Made by a program: the position numbers and the translations under genes. From Taenia hydatigena (lineage: Eukaryota > Platyhelminthes > Cestoda > Cyclophyllidea > Taeniidae), in assembly GCA_036345935.2 (NCBI GenBank), contig JADWOT020000008.1:11825672-11889671 (forward strand): a stretch of DNA of 64,000 nt, read 5' to 3'. Shown one piece after another: positions 49,903-62,300 of the stretch (positions are counted from its first letter, which is position 1; each line of letters begins with the position of its first letter). The notes beneath the pieces are model-generated. The model was not told the origin of the DNA and searched no databases. It saw only the letters and a program-made list of their open reading frames with translations.

Positions 49903-50851
49903 ATGTCTCAGGTCAGTCTGATTAAATCTGCGTTCATTGAATGGCCTTATTAAATTCCTTACACATTCATATTCTCTCCGACAGTTGCCAAAATTTACCA
50001 TTAAGAGTTCCGCTTAGGAGGAGCCAACAGAGAAGCGATTAAATCAAGGCCTCCCCATCCAAGCTCCTAGTGTCTACCACAGTGTAATAAGCATGAAATG
50101 GCTAGACGTTCACCTCTGCAGGATGCTTTTCTTAGCAAGCGTGGACAAGTGCACTTATTATTTTGATTGTGCAAGACAGTATTACAATAAGGAAGAGGAG
50201 TACTTTCGTGGCCTCGTGTTCACAGTGTTTCCTGCTGATGCACAGGCTCCGATTAATTGTTTGATCACCACGCCATGTAGTTGCACAAGATTGTCGCCAT
50301 GTCGGATGAGACGCTACAAATACGGCTTGCCAGTGCTGAAATCTGCTTCCTCCACTCAACTCTGCTTGGACGTGCCTACGGATGTTCCCAAATTTTCAGA
50401 CCAGTGGAATCCATTCTTGAGGACAGCAGGTGGCACCGTACTGGACATGCGTGAATGGTCCGAGGAGAGTGAAGAAGGACAAGAAAGGATGCAGCTGAGC
50501 GACTATGACTGCGTCATCTTATATCTTGATTATCCTGATTTTGAACACCGGGATTGTGGACACCTGAATGCCCTAGCCGATGGTCTCACGCTAAAGCAAA
50601 CACTTGTTGTGACAGGCTCGATGTGGCAAGCCTCAGATCAACATCCTAACTTGGACTGCATGCAGAAGATATTCGAGGCCTTAGATGGTTTTCGCTTTCT
50701 CCCTTTTTCGAATTTACCTGGTAGTTGTCGCATTTGGTGCAACAGGTGGCAAAACAATTGGACGATCAATTTGGTAGAGATGGTACTGTGGGCCTGTCTC
50801 CATGTCATATGGAGGAGGAGTAAAGCTTTACACGCTTTAGCAGGTTTGTGA
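49903..50851 (+). CDS. Paralogue copy 3 of the MSQ micro-exon family, 280 residues, intact
   Basis: Unrecognised protein. Exon 1 is 49903-49911 (MSQ), the intron is 49912-50017 (106 bases, GTCAGT...GCTTAG) and exon 2 is 50018-50851. The 25 codons between the acceptor and the first internal ATG (50093) are open and align with the paralogues (EEPTEKR...), so the true start is the micro-exon and not 50093. Conserved blocks match copy 2: ITTPC, SDQWNPFL, GGTVLDMREWSE, DYDCVILYLD, PDFEHRDCGHLNAL, KQTLVVTGSMWQ, CRIWCNRWQNNWTINLVEM. The N-terminal quarter after KWLDVH is much more diverged (about half identical), while the last two thirds are about three quarters identical. Several Cys in copy 2 are replaced (YKC to YKY) and new ones appear (SPC), so a fixed disulphide set is unlikely. 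AATAAA lies 48 bases after the stop. Function is unknown. Confidence 0.85.
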
Positions 50852-50898
50852 TTTGCCAGTCCACGACAAAATTTGACAAAGTGCTTACAAGCTTTCAA

Positions 50899-50904
50899 AA
50901 TAAA
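50899..50904 (+). terminator. Poly(A) signal of copy 3
   Basis: AATAAA 48 bases after the stop codon, conserved in position with copies 1 and 2. Confidence 0.6.
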
Positions 50905-51199
50905 CGTTATGCAATGATGCTTGAAAAGACCTGTGCTTTTTATGAATGCGGTGGTTGGATTCGGAACAACATAAAAGTGATTTGGAACTGTGAAACCGTG
51001 GGTAATTTATTGGCTTAGTGCTATTAGCTTTGCGAAGGCGCCTTTGTAGGCTATAATGATAGCTTTAACCCTCAACACTTAGCAATTGCGTGTGAGAATA
51101 GGAATTTCCTATAAGCTAATAATTTTGAAATGCAACTTTGATGCAACAAAGGCTGATCGCTTACAACATGTGACTTAACTAGTCGGTCAGAAGTGATGC

Positions 51200-51460
51200 T
51201 TGTTTGTGAGACTAGATATTCCTGACTTCCTCTGCCTTCCTGAGGGCCGCATAATCACCCGCGTTGCACTTGGTGGCGTGCACTCGCAGACACCGAGACG
51301 CATTTTTTCTGCTTCAAGCTTTGCTGCTGACCTCCAAACACCGATTTTGAATTGTGAATTTCCTCACTACTTTACAACGGTCGGTGAACACGCTGAGTGC
51401 ATGTTGAAGACTAGGAAAATGTGGAATCTCATGTTAGACAACGTTAGTTTTGCTTCCTAA
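51200..51460 (+). other. Conserved block downstream of gene copy 3 with 86-codon open frame
   Basis: Counterpart of 31044-31292 (GRIITR, TPRRIF motifs). It lies about 300 bases after the AATAAA of copy 3, so it would belong to a separate transcript if expressed. Confidence 0.3.
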
Positions 51461-52469
51461 TGATCAAATTTGCGCGTTCTAAACGTTGTTCAAATATGTG
51501 GGCACGAACATGAGACCAGCAAGCGTTACAAGTTATGGTCAGATATCAACTCTGGACCAAAGCTGGACTCAAATCGTGTTAGCGACATTAAGCTGCGAAA
51601 TGCAGCGCATGAATCAATGAGCCTTTGATGTAACATCCCTAATTTTTGAACGCTTTTGGGTACTCTGTGTCAAAAATCGACCGATTGGCGAAATATGGCC
51701 TAATCGTGTCAGCCGCTTGTGCTTTGCACTTTCCTCTGGAATCACTGAGGACATGAGTGAGACAGGTTCAATTGACACGAGATTGATCCTTCAAATACTA
51801 AACAGAGCATTGTACTTTTGTCATTAATTTGATAAGCCTGTAAAAGTGGGTTCGCCGGTTGTTCATTTGCTTGAAACGTCTAATAATTTACATACACGTG
51901 GCTCAACTGCCCGTGCAAGTGTTGTATGCTCAAACCGCTTTTCTAGGCCTTTGAGGACACATGTGCAACACCAACAACACCAAGAATTAAAACTGCGCAG
52001 CAAAATTGTTCGGTTGAACTGAACCGGGATCAAGTTTGGAAACTAGACAAGCATTGTCAGCCTCTCAGATAGTGGCGGTGTGAGTTCGATTTTCCACAAG
52101 AACGGCGAGTTGCAACGCTAAGCAGTGCTGTGGGGCACTATTTTTTGGCGAAATGGGTCCCACCTTCTGGGTGTGATATATCAGTGACCACAGAATTATT
52201 TGGAGGAAAGAGAATATCTTGTAATTGAGCGGTTGTATTGCAATCATAATGTGAGTGCTCTTAGCAATGTAATTCGGCTGATAACGTCGATATTGTGCAT
52301 GCAGTCGATGAAGACCACGTGTGTTTGCGTGATTGCACCACCTTTTCACAACTATCACCTTTAACACCAATACTGCCTCGCGTCGCAAGCGCGTGACACA
52401 ACTTTCGGCAAATGCGTTAAATTGGACTTTGCTGAATTCATTCGTTCATTGCAGATGGTGCAAATACCA

Positions 52470-53770
52470 ATGGTGTTTGCTGTTTCCGCAATCAGTTTTC
52501 ATTCAGGCGATTTGGTTCTTCATGCGGATAGGCGGTATGCGTCCAAATGGACGCCAAATGGCCTAATGTTGTACAACTGACTCTATGGAAGGAATCGGAT
52601 TACTAAATTCAGTCTCAATATAGCGCCGCTGGCAGACATTTTAAATTTGTTAATATTGGAATAGCAAATAATTGGAAGCCGTTTAGTTAAGCAGAGTAGC
52701 TGCTCTTGGACTAATACGTCCCACTTTTTAGCCAGAGTGATTTTGCAAGTGACTGACCAAACAATCACAGTGCCTTGTGTTAAAAGGGACAAATTACTGA
52801 CACCAAATCCACCTTCTTTGCATCCAAACTTGTGTTTATTTTTCATAACTTTTGTAAGGTTGACATGGATTGCAAAATGACAAGCAAACGCAACAGTGTA
52901 TTGTATTTAAAATCTGTTTTGCAGTGGATTTAATCCCCTCCGACCGCTCCTACTTATTTCCTTTCAGTAGGACCACAAAACCAACAGGTATGGGATGGCA
53001 AGGTGATGTAGTTAAAATACGCCTGACTGCACAATATGCATCAAACGAAGAATATTTTTCTCCTAGCGCTAGTTTTGATTGCAAAATACTGAATTTACTG
53101 GTATCGATTTGACTCGTTTTCTGAGTGTTATTTGGCAGATACACCTCTCCCCATGGTAAGGTGGTGTCGACTCCACATTGCACAGTTTTCCGCGCATTTA
53201 TATCTTTTTATTGTTTAAATGTTAGATTTGGCGGTAGTAATTGGATTTTTTTGCTCTGTGGTGCACAATTGGAGACATTTTATGCATTCATACCCATGAT
53301 GTAGCCAAGATAGATGTTCGAAGCGGGCTGACCACGGATTTAAATCCGCCTTGTAGGCCGATCTCGATGTTTTGCCGAAGAGATCTTGGTAAGGTAGTGC
53401 GCTGTTGAAAGTGTGGTGAAGGAAGGAGGCCTATCTGAACGAGCAAGTGTTAAGTGGAACTTTCCTGTGCCCATTTCACTGTCGACTGTGGGTGATGAGG
53501 CTAGGGAAAGTAACTGCGATATGCATATAATCTGCCATACTTACCTACCAACGGCTTCGAGTTAGGCTTCATTGACCGCCTAACTTGATGTCCATTTCAC
53601 AAGGTAGGGAAGCGCACAAGAATAGACTTTGTGAGTCGCTTACAGCTGGCCAGAGGAGACAGCTTGTTTTTGGGCCTAGAAAACTTAAGGGGTTTATGAA
53701 GCGCCAATCTGTAGCAGCTGATTGTTCGTTGTGCATCGTTTCGTCGTGAAAACATATCGGTACATATGGG
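52470..53770 (+). repeat. Dispersed repeat R4, copy b
   Basis: Diverged counterpart of 5540-7960. It shares the CTGACTCTATGGAAGGAATC and TTACAGCTGGCCAGAGGAG signatures. Confidence 0.7.
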
Positions 53771-55484
53771 ATAGTACACGCAAGTATTGGGCCCTTAGAT
53801 GTAGATGGGTTTTCGGTGGTCGAATTAATAGACGAAAATCCATGGATTGTGGCGACTGTAGGGTGTAAAGCTGAACTGCTGACGTGATCCTCGTGGGCTC
53901 GGTGGCAGACCCTTATAACGAATTAGGCCCCTTTTTATCCAACGTATCGTTTGACTTCTACACGTCAAATGATATCAATTATGGAATGATCTTAGCATAG
54001 CCTTCTTAGTGCAAGGAGGAATGGTAGCATGATACCATGTATGAGAGCTACCGAACTGGCATATTCCGTAATTCGCACTTCCTACCGTCTAATAGAGCAT
54101 GGCTGCCTCCATAGAATTGTGATTTGTGGCCGGCAGCATTCACGCAGTTGCCTATCTAATTGATTACAAGTGCGACTGTGACGTTTCAGCGCTATGCAAT
54201 CATAGGACAGTTAAGTTGGTTGTTGAGTGTTGGAATACAAACGCTTACCTTTTTTTCGTCGCAAGAAGTGCTTATAAATAGAATGGCGTACGCCAGTTAA
54301 AACTGTTGTACGCAAAACTCGTAAGTATGTCAGTTGCTTACTCTGAAGACGATAGACCGCCTGCACGTCGAGTGGGTGAGTTTGCGCTGGCGGTCCGTGA
54401 AGAAGACACAAATTCCACTTCACATCAATACTCTACTAGCTGCGCAGCTCTCTTTCCTCAGCAGCCTAATTCACTGCGCCCGTCCCTCAGATTAGATGCC
54501 TTTAATCAGGTTCCTGCCCTTTTGATGAACACAGGTAAGGGTGATGAAAGGGCGGACACGAAGGTAAACAGATAGGATCACTCCCAGCCGTGACGATAAT
54601 GTGCTGTTAATGATAGTGGTCTTGACTAGAAATTAAACATCTAGACACATTCCGAGAACCGGCCTACACGTGAGTTGCCTCCAAAGGCCTGTAAAGGTTA
54701 AGAGTGTGAGCTTAGACTTCAAATCCGCCTAAGGAGGACTGCAACCATCGGTTGACAGCACGAGAAGGCAATTCAAATAACTTGTCGTGGCTGACACGCG
54801 AAGGACGATTTTGGCAGAGCTGAGCCGTAAAGTGTTGCTCGAACTGCAGAGAGGAGGATGGGGAGTGACGTCTGACAAATCCATGAAATAAAATCGCTTC
54901 ACAGAGATATCAACTATGCAAAGAGCCTGTGATGTGCCTTGTTAATTTACTTAAACTTGAAAAAAGTAACTAAGGAAGCTTGGAAGGTTAGTCAGTAGTT
55001 TTGAAACCCGACTATGCGTTGGTTTCTCACATCGTGTGCGTGCATGCCTCACCCCCTTGACGTTAATGGCAGCTGTAAGAAGTCAAAAAGGGCAGATGTC
55101 ATCGCTCTTTCCTGCCAGTCGATAAGTCCGCGATGGGTCCGTCATTCGAACTGGGTAGAAAGCAGGCGTGTGAGCAATTCCTGTGCAAGCTATTCTCATA
55201 TACTCACCTGCAGGTCCTCCTCAATGCTCTTCCCGTAATAAGGTGGAAATGAACTTTGGTCCTAGAATTGTTTGCGCATTACTTTCAAATTAGTTGCTGA
55301 CTTCCAAAGTCATTCTCATTAAGGCCAGTCTTTCCACAGCACCAGGTTGCGGGATCGGATCTGCTTCCTTTACGTGCTCTAAGTGCACTGCTTAGTTTTT
55401 CGATTCCAGTCGAAGAAGCGACAGCTCTAGCCTAATCTTTATGTGCCGTTCCTAACATCGATGAGACGATTACTAACCCAGAGC

Positions 55485-55585
55485 ACCAGCCGTGGCGTAA
55501 GAGACTAGAGAGAGTCAACATACTTTCCATCGTGCGTATTCGGTTGTTACAGCTGAACTAGGGTTCGAGTCCTAAAACGGCTCTT
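55485..55585 (+). repeat. tRNA-like Pol III promoter-bearing sequence
   Basis: TGGCGTAAGAG (55493-55503) fits the A-box consensus TRGYNNARNNG exactly, and GGTTCGAGTCC (55562-55572) fits the B box. AGCCGT (55488) can pair with ACGGCT (55577-55582). The arms do not fold as a standard tRNA, so a tRNA pseudogene or SINE head is more likely. R5-like sequence follows at 55640-55760. Confidence 0.4.
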
Positions 55586-55639
55586 CGTCATCGGCACTCT
55601 AGATCAGTTTTAGACATCATATGGCTTGATAAATGATGG

Positions 55640-55760
55640 GATTAATAGGCGCATGTGCTGGTCATTGGGTCAACGACCGGATGATGGAGTGGCATAGATG
55701 CATTGGCTACGAGATGCTAGTGTGTTGCCCATTGGCCATGTGGTGCATCGTAAAATGCAG
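55640..55760 (-). repeat. R5 fragment
   Basis: It shares the GGAGTGGCAT(A/C)GATGC block with the R5 copies (58611-58630; inverted at 37020-37040). Confidence 0.4.
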
Positions 55761-58589
55761 GGAAAGGTGTGCCTGAGAGAGAGGAGGCGGATGTGATGGA
55801 TGGCAGAGAGACGGACAGTGGTCAAGAAAATGGTCTGAGGCATTGTCATTGCACTCTAGCTAACTCAACGCCTGATGTGCGTAAGCACATTCATAGATTC
55901 GCATCTAGTTCTACTAGTGTGAACAATGCAGTGCCGTGGAAGCTTTCAATCCTATTTATTTATAGTGTATGTGTGTATGCGGAATTCGAGAGGTCTTGGA
56001 TTGCTAATAGTAGTCAATTTTAGGTTAAAAGTTGAAACTCACTTGCACAAGTGTTGTCGCGAATTGATGTAAGATTCTGGAGATGCCGTAGTAGAAGATG
56101 GGCAAAAATAAGTGACAGAGGGCATAGCCAGCCAGGGTCTAGTTTTACTCGATCGCCACCAAACCCTGCACCATTTCAACACTGACTAATGCAACCAATT
56201 CGCATCAGTGAGGCACACTGGCAAGGCGCGCTCAGACTTAACAAACCAATGGCAAAGAAGCCGAGCATTCACCCCAATCGGTGGCAGTCGGTCCCATGTC
56301 TTGAGTATTAACACCGTCTACAAGCATCTCACCTCTCTGTCACCGAGTCTGTTTGCCTAACGGAGGGTAGGTTAAAAGGACAAATATACTAGCATGCTGG
56401 AGGTCTGAAATGCCTTAGTTTATCTTAAAAAAGCCTGGTATTTTTAAAGTGGTCTAGAGTGCTTGGTTGCTCAAATGATGAATCAAACTGAAGTCCTAAT
56501 GAGCTTTAAGCGTTTGTAGGATCTGCATAACTTCTTTGGCAAATGAAGTGTTGCTATGGATTTGGAAGAAGAGGATTCCACATCTTCGTATTGTTGCATT
56601 GAAGGCGCCTGGACAAAGTTTTCCATATGTAACCAGAGAATGTGAGTCGTTAAATGGCAGTGAGAGCAGTTTGCAGAAGAATGGACTAGGAAATCTCCAT
56701 TACGACGCCGATAAATCCGTGGCTACTTTGCGCATGCGGCTCTACAGGCTCACTTCTACTTGCCCTGTTGTTAGCGACTTAACACTGTAACGACTAACAT
56801 TGTATTGTTGATTTTTGCCCATGCGTCATGTAACATTCACTTAAGCATCTTATACTGCTATAAAGTGGATACTTTTTGGCATGCACTCCTCATATTTAGT
56901 GCTTTCGAAGGCTCCGAATGCTTTCGCTATTGCGAATTCTCCGCTCCTTTAGTGCGTTGACCAGGCGAATAAAAGACGGAGAATGGAGGTATTGATGGGA
57001 AGAAGTAAAGTGGCAAGGGGTCTCGATATGATTCGATGCTGCATGGATGTGGGTTATGAAATGAAGTATGGCAAGACGACGAAGTCGAACGACGTGGTTC
57101 ATGTAGTGAACAATCATTGCGTCCTATGGAATCGGGTCCGCTCTTGCACGTGCCCTACTTCATCCGATTTGCCTTCTTTTGTCGTTTATGACCGATGGCC
57201 ATCAATCACCACATCCGTTGCGTCTTGCCTAAAGACGTCCTCAGTCTGTGGATGCTCAACCTGTTGTGTGAAACCAATCGCGTGCTCACGGTCAATGTTT
57301 GTATGTTCAGACATGACCTTACCAGATCATCTTCACCCTATCTAATGTGGCATTTGAATCAGTGTGCGAGCTAATAAATGGAAGGATACGTAAGTACCTC
57401 AATTTGGTGTGAGTAGAATAGGTTGACCCTATGGGTGCGGTTTGGGGTTGCGAGTGAGTGCTAAACACCAAGTGAATTGGCATTAGCTAAACGGTAAAAT
57501 GCAGCGTTAGAATAAAATATGACAAGGACAAAGAGGACAGTAGCAGTGACAATGAAGCCATTGCTCACTCCAACATTGGTGGGCAGTAAGTAAGAGTGTG
57601 GGGATCTTTAGCACCACTGTCATCATGCTTACTAAATAAAGCAAATGGGTAGTACCATTCATCACAGCCGTCCATTTTATTTAACTGTTGATGTCTTGCG
57701 ATTTGGCTGCTTTAAGCATGCGCTTGGCATAGCAAAGTGCAGCCTTCAGCCCTTCCCAATGGTTACTGCTTTTGTCTTCTTTCCAAGCATAAAGTGCCTG
57801 ACATGCTGAGACAGTCAATAAATGCAACGATAAATGTATTTGCTGTCCCTTTAAATGCACCAAAATCACCCCTCTTTATGATTATTCATCTTAACGAATT
57901 TTGTAATGGAACTAGATACAACCAAATATTACACTGCTGTTCACCCACAATGCACTTTTGCTGTTAAGAGTAATTCTCTATCTAATGACTTCACTTCTTG
58001 AGGGCAAATTTTGTGGTGGACTTAATAAAACGACCGCAACGCGCCTTTGTTCAAAAGAATAATTCTAAATGACCAAACCCTTTTAGATTTGAAGTAAAAT
58101 TCCAGACACGATTCTACTATTCATATGTTCACTTTCAAAAAATTTTCCACTTCACTCATCTAGGCAGACTGACTCATCAACACATCTTCACCGCGGCAAA
58201 CTTTGTAGTCGCTTGCAATCAGCGGTCCTTATCAGTCCATATTTTGGTGCCGGCCCATAAAACATCTATTAATTTAATCTGTCACTCGTCGTTTGTCAAT
58301 AGCAAGCACTATGAGCCTTGGAGGTTCGTGGGTGAGGGTGGTATGCGATGGGCTAAAAAATGCAACTACAAGTGCAGATGCAATCCCGTTCACGGTTTAC
58401 GCAGTTTACTTGCCTTTCAACAAATGCGGACGTACTCGCTTCCACCACAACGGAGGGTGGTACGTGGCAGGTGTGTGGTGCATCACCATCGAGGTCTCCG
58501 GAGTGCAGTGTTTTTTAGTCAGAGATTGGAACGTTCGCAAGCATAAATAGCGCATACAGATAATGCGAATGAAGGGCGCGTTCATTGGC

Positions 58590-59350
58590 CATGGATTCGG
58601 TGACCCACTGCTGGAGTGGCATCGATGCTGGATACCAAGACACGCCAACTCCCAACGCCTAGTGATTAAGATGTTGCCGATGCTGCTGTGCTGATATAGA
58701 GCAGGCTAGTGATTCACCTGTATGGTATGGTGATAGCGCGTAGCGAAATTCGAACAGTTAGGGCGACAAAATACAAAGCAACTGAGAGTGTAGATAGCAG
58801 GTTCGAATCCCGATTCTGACATCTCTGAGTGCGATGGCGCGCATCGGCTACCCGGACGCCTTTCACTTTGGGAACGTCGGGAGTAATCGCACACGCGATC
58901 GTCGTGGTTATGGTGATACACGAATGTGTGTGTCGAAAATGAAAAGCAGAATACCGTCGCGAGCAGGATTCGAACCTGCGTGGGGAACCCCCACTGAATA
59001 TAGTATTATACGCAACTAGACATATAAGCGGTGAGAGCCAAATTAACGACGCTACATGAGCCCTGTCATGACGGAGGGGAAATGCGTTAATTCAAGCATA
59101 TCTAACACCAAGGCCGTACCGTTCAAGTTACTAATTACAAGCCCCGAAAAGTAGCCAACGAGTTTGGAGATACTATTTGCAATGGCGATTTTAATAAGGA
59201 AAGATGCAATGAGGAATCACGTCCCCAATTCATCCCAAATACCAGGATTGCTGATGCAAACTTTCGAGAGAGAAAGCAAGAACCTGCAGTATCCATCATT
59301 AAATGGGCTATATGGCATGCTTGGTCAAGCACAACCATCCGGGTTCAGTG
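58590..59350 (-). repeat. Dispersed repeat R5 with tRNA-like parts, copy b
   Basis: On the minus strand, 59048-58955 is tRNA-Ser-like: A-box-like TGGCTCTCACC (59040-59030), variable arm GTGGGGGTTCCCCAC, a perfect five-pair T arm and B box GGTTCGAATCC (58976-58966), and a mostly pairing acceptor (GTCG / CGAC). The anticodon arm is degraded. A second B box GGTTCGAATCC lies on the plus strand at 58800-58810 with a TCTGACA 3' end. The element thus carries two tRNA-like ends facing each other. Confidence 0.6.
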
Positions 59351-62300
59351 CAATGCTGTCAATGCTAAGTGGCATCGTTTTCCTTGGGACTTGTTTGACC
59401 GATAGCTTAAGGCTGAAGATGGAATTTAAATGGACCGTATTAACGAAGTAGACGCAGCTGGTCTCAGGAGGCGTCAACGCAGTTCCTACTTGACTAGTGC
59501 AGAAAGCGGTCGCAAGTAATGGTAGCCCAGTGGTTGGTGATGGCGGCTACGCATTCGTCGCAGATCGACAAATATTGAGGCCGGTTGAATGTACGTCCAT
59601 GTGTTAGTGGAGCAAGCATGGCATGCTTATAAAAGCTCACTCTAATTCTATTTTTTTCTTTGCTTCACATTAAAAGCTTAAGAGATTTTATGGGACCATC
59701 ACCAAAGCACTGGAAGTGCTGTGTGGCAACATTTCTTGCGCTCCCATCGTCCTACGATAACGGGCCGTTAATTTATGGCAGTACTTAACTTGATTTTGCA
59801 ATAATTACTACACTTCTTCAAAATTAGCATGTCAGTGTTCGCTTCCCATAATGGACGATGTCTCAGTGGCGATGAGATAGTAGCTACCTTTCAAGCCACA
59901 CTAACTCAGTTTGCGATGATGGACTATTGCTTCGATGGCAATGATCGCCTTGTGGCGAGCAGTCTGCCGGTGCTCTTGCAGACACTTGATTCGGTTGGCT
60001 CGGTGCCAGTACGACTACACCGTCACGTAGACAGACGCAGTCAGAGATGGGCTGGATAGTGCTCTGTATCCTCCCGCAGCAATATGCCAATCACGGGGCT
60101 GTGCGACAGTGCTTTCGCGCCAAGGTAGAATGCACTTCGGTAACCGAATGTTTCACATTGGTTCGGGCAGAACAAAAGGTCACGCATTCCATTCATGCTA
60201 TTATCCTTGAAGATCCAAAGATGATGTTGGAAATTGTCTCGACATTTGCTAAAAATCGAGCTAAAATATGTTATTGCATGGAGTTGTAAATCCGTGTGTT
60301 CCAGTTTCTGGCAAGTGCCCTACCACAGTGCCGAACTGTTCTATCTCTAGTGATTGTGATTCACGGCTTATCCAAACAGGATAACTTTGCTTGTTTCGCC
60401 ACTCTGCAATGCTCTTGGCGCGTATGCGCAAATGCCTTCAATTTATGCCCATGCATTACTTTACAGCTCAACTTACGACTCGTGGCGAAACGCGTCACTA
60501 CTGCACGGAACGTTGTCTGCACTACCTGACGTGGGAGTCACTATAAGATCACCTTTGTTTATGCCATTCCTGTGCGAATTCGTCTGCTTAGTGAGCTCAC
60601 TTAGTCACAGCTGCTTTTTCATGTTTTAATGTTTCTTGCTTTACAGATATTCACAACAAACTGTTTAGGCTAAGGCGGAAGAGGTGTGCAATGCTTGCAT
60701 AAGATCGGTAATCATTCATTGCGTTTTGTTGAAAGCCTTTACATTTTATTAGCCTCACGGCTATTTTCGACAACAAGACAGTATGGATTTGTCATTGCTG
60801 TAATTTCAAACAACGGGCAATCTTCGTTTACCCCATACGAATATTCATTCAGACACATGTTTTCCAAGACAGACAAGTACATGTTTGGTTCTTGGGTTAT
60901 AATTTTTACATTGCAAGTATCAGACCTTACCGAAGCTAAATTCTCACTGACACATCAATTCCTACTCAATGATCAGGTAAATATTGGTTAGGACGAGTAA
61001 TAGTTGACAATGAGAAGTCTTAATATCCCACTTTGCCCTGAGTTCATTTGCTGTATCAATGCGACGCGAGTATTTATAAAGGACATCAAGCAACAATTAT
61101 TCGCTGAATCTTAACGCGACTACATCAAGTGGCATCAAGGGTCGTTTCATCATAGGCATGTTAAGTGCGAGATGCTCCACTTCTTATCATTGCACAGTTG
61201 ATTCTCGCACTGATTCGAAGCTCGCTGAATCGGACTCGCCAATCAATGTATGCCGTCAAAAGAAGTAAGGGGTGGAAAACGTCTGTAATGTAGGGAATTA
61301 TTAACACGCGATCTAAATATAACATTAAAACCCCTTTTAGCACCTTTCTGCCCGTTGCAACGAATGCTTGCAGCAACTTAAATTCTACCGGTGCGAGCAA
61401 CTATGGAGAATTTCGCATTGAATCCCGGTACTTAAAACCGAAATAGACATAGCCATGTGCATTCCACCGTAATCTTTCCACTATTTCTCCAACGTCTTTA
61501 GGCCATTCATGTGTTCATTGCAATGCAGCCCACCGCTTGCGAAGCTTGACCCAACTGGGCCAAGAAGGACTGATCCAAATCAAGGTTGGTGGAAACAGCT
61601 TAAATAACTCATTTACTTCACTAGCATCAATGACATTGCACGGAGCCCTCAATACCAATCCTTGCACACCACAAAGCAAGCTAAGTGCCATCTAAAATAA
61701 AATAATGCAGGTCCAACACAGGGTCGCCTTGCGGTAGCAGCGACTTAATGTTCAACTTTCCGCGGTTCTTGACTAGCACATTAATGTGGACTGCACGCAA
61801 AAGCGTTAAGGGATTTGATTATCATGCAATCATTCAGAAAGGCTACAACTTTAATAACCTACCGGCGCAGGAAATGAGAACACGAAATGAGGCTTTTATA
61901 CTTGTTGCCCCAAATGTGGACTAATGCAAACACTCATTCACGTACTTAAGCATATTTAATTAAGGTGGGTGTTCGAGGATTGCAACATCAACAACACTGA
62001 CATGAGCACTCAGAGAATGGAACCCAGTATTTAAATAGAATTATGTTTGGACAGCAAAATGCAATTCCACACTCCTCACATGCAGCTGCTTTGATGCTAA
62101 ACGTGACACAATAGATCATCTTTTAAGAAATTCACTTGAAGTGCATGGTCAGGTTTCTCCAGCATTTGCTCAGGCTCCACAGCGCTCTGTTTCGCTGCCT
62201 ACATCTCGACCTCACTTCAGTAACGTTTGTGGACAGTGTATATGGGTTCGCAGGAAGGCAGTGGTACAAGAATGATTGATTTAGCACACAAAATGATCAT

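Larger units (their letters stand above)
46900..52090 (+). repeat. Segmental duplication copy 3 (contains gene copy 3)
   Basis: This is the longest version. It includes the 47.1-49.4 kb section lacking in copy 2, which carries repeat R2 at about 48230-49175, and then the gene and its 3' flank. It ends with about 70 bases (52018-52085) related to the 1.33 kb tandem unit that follows copy 2. Confidence 0.75.
53790..58589. other. No gene seen apart from tRNA-like repeat
   Basis: Open frames of 70-120 codons (such as 56983-57345, plus) have no recognisable domain. The 58244-58550 frames overlap in two phases. Confidence 0.45.

Noticed and set aside
50093..50095. Internal ATG as the start of gene copy 3
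   Set aside because: The 25 codons upstream are open and conserved in all paralogues, copies 1 and 2 have no ATG here, and the micro-exon ATG has the promoter at the right distance.
58955..59048. Functional serine tRNA
   Set aside because: The 3' half is convincing, but the anticodon arm and part of the acceptor are broken, and the copy at 36.6 kb is equally decayed within the same repeat.
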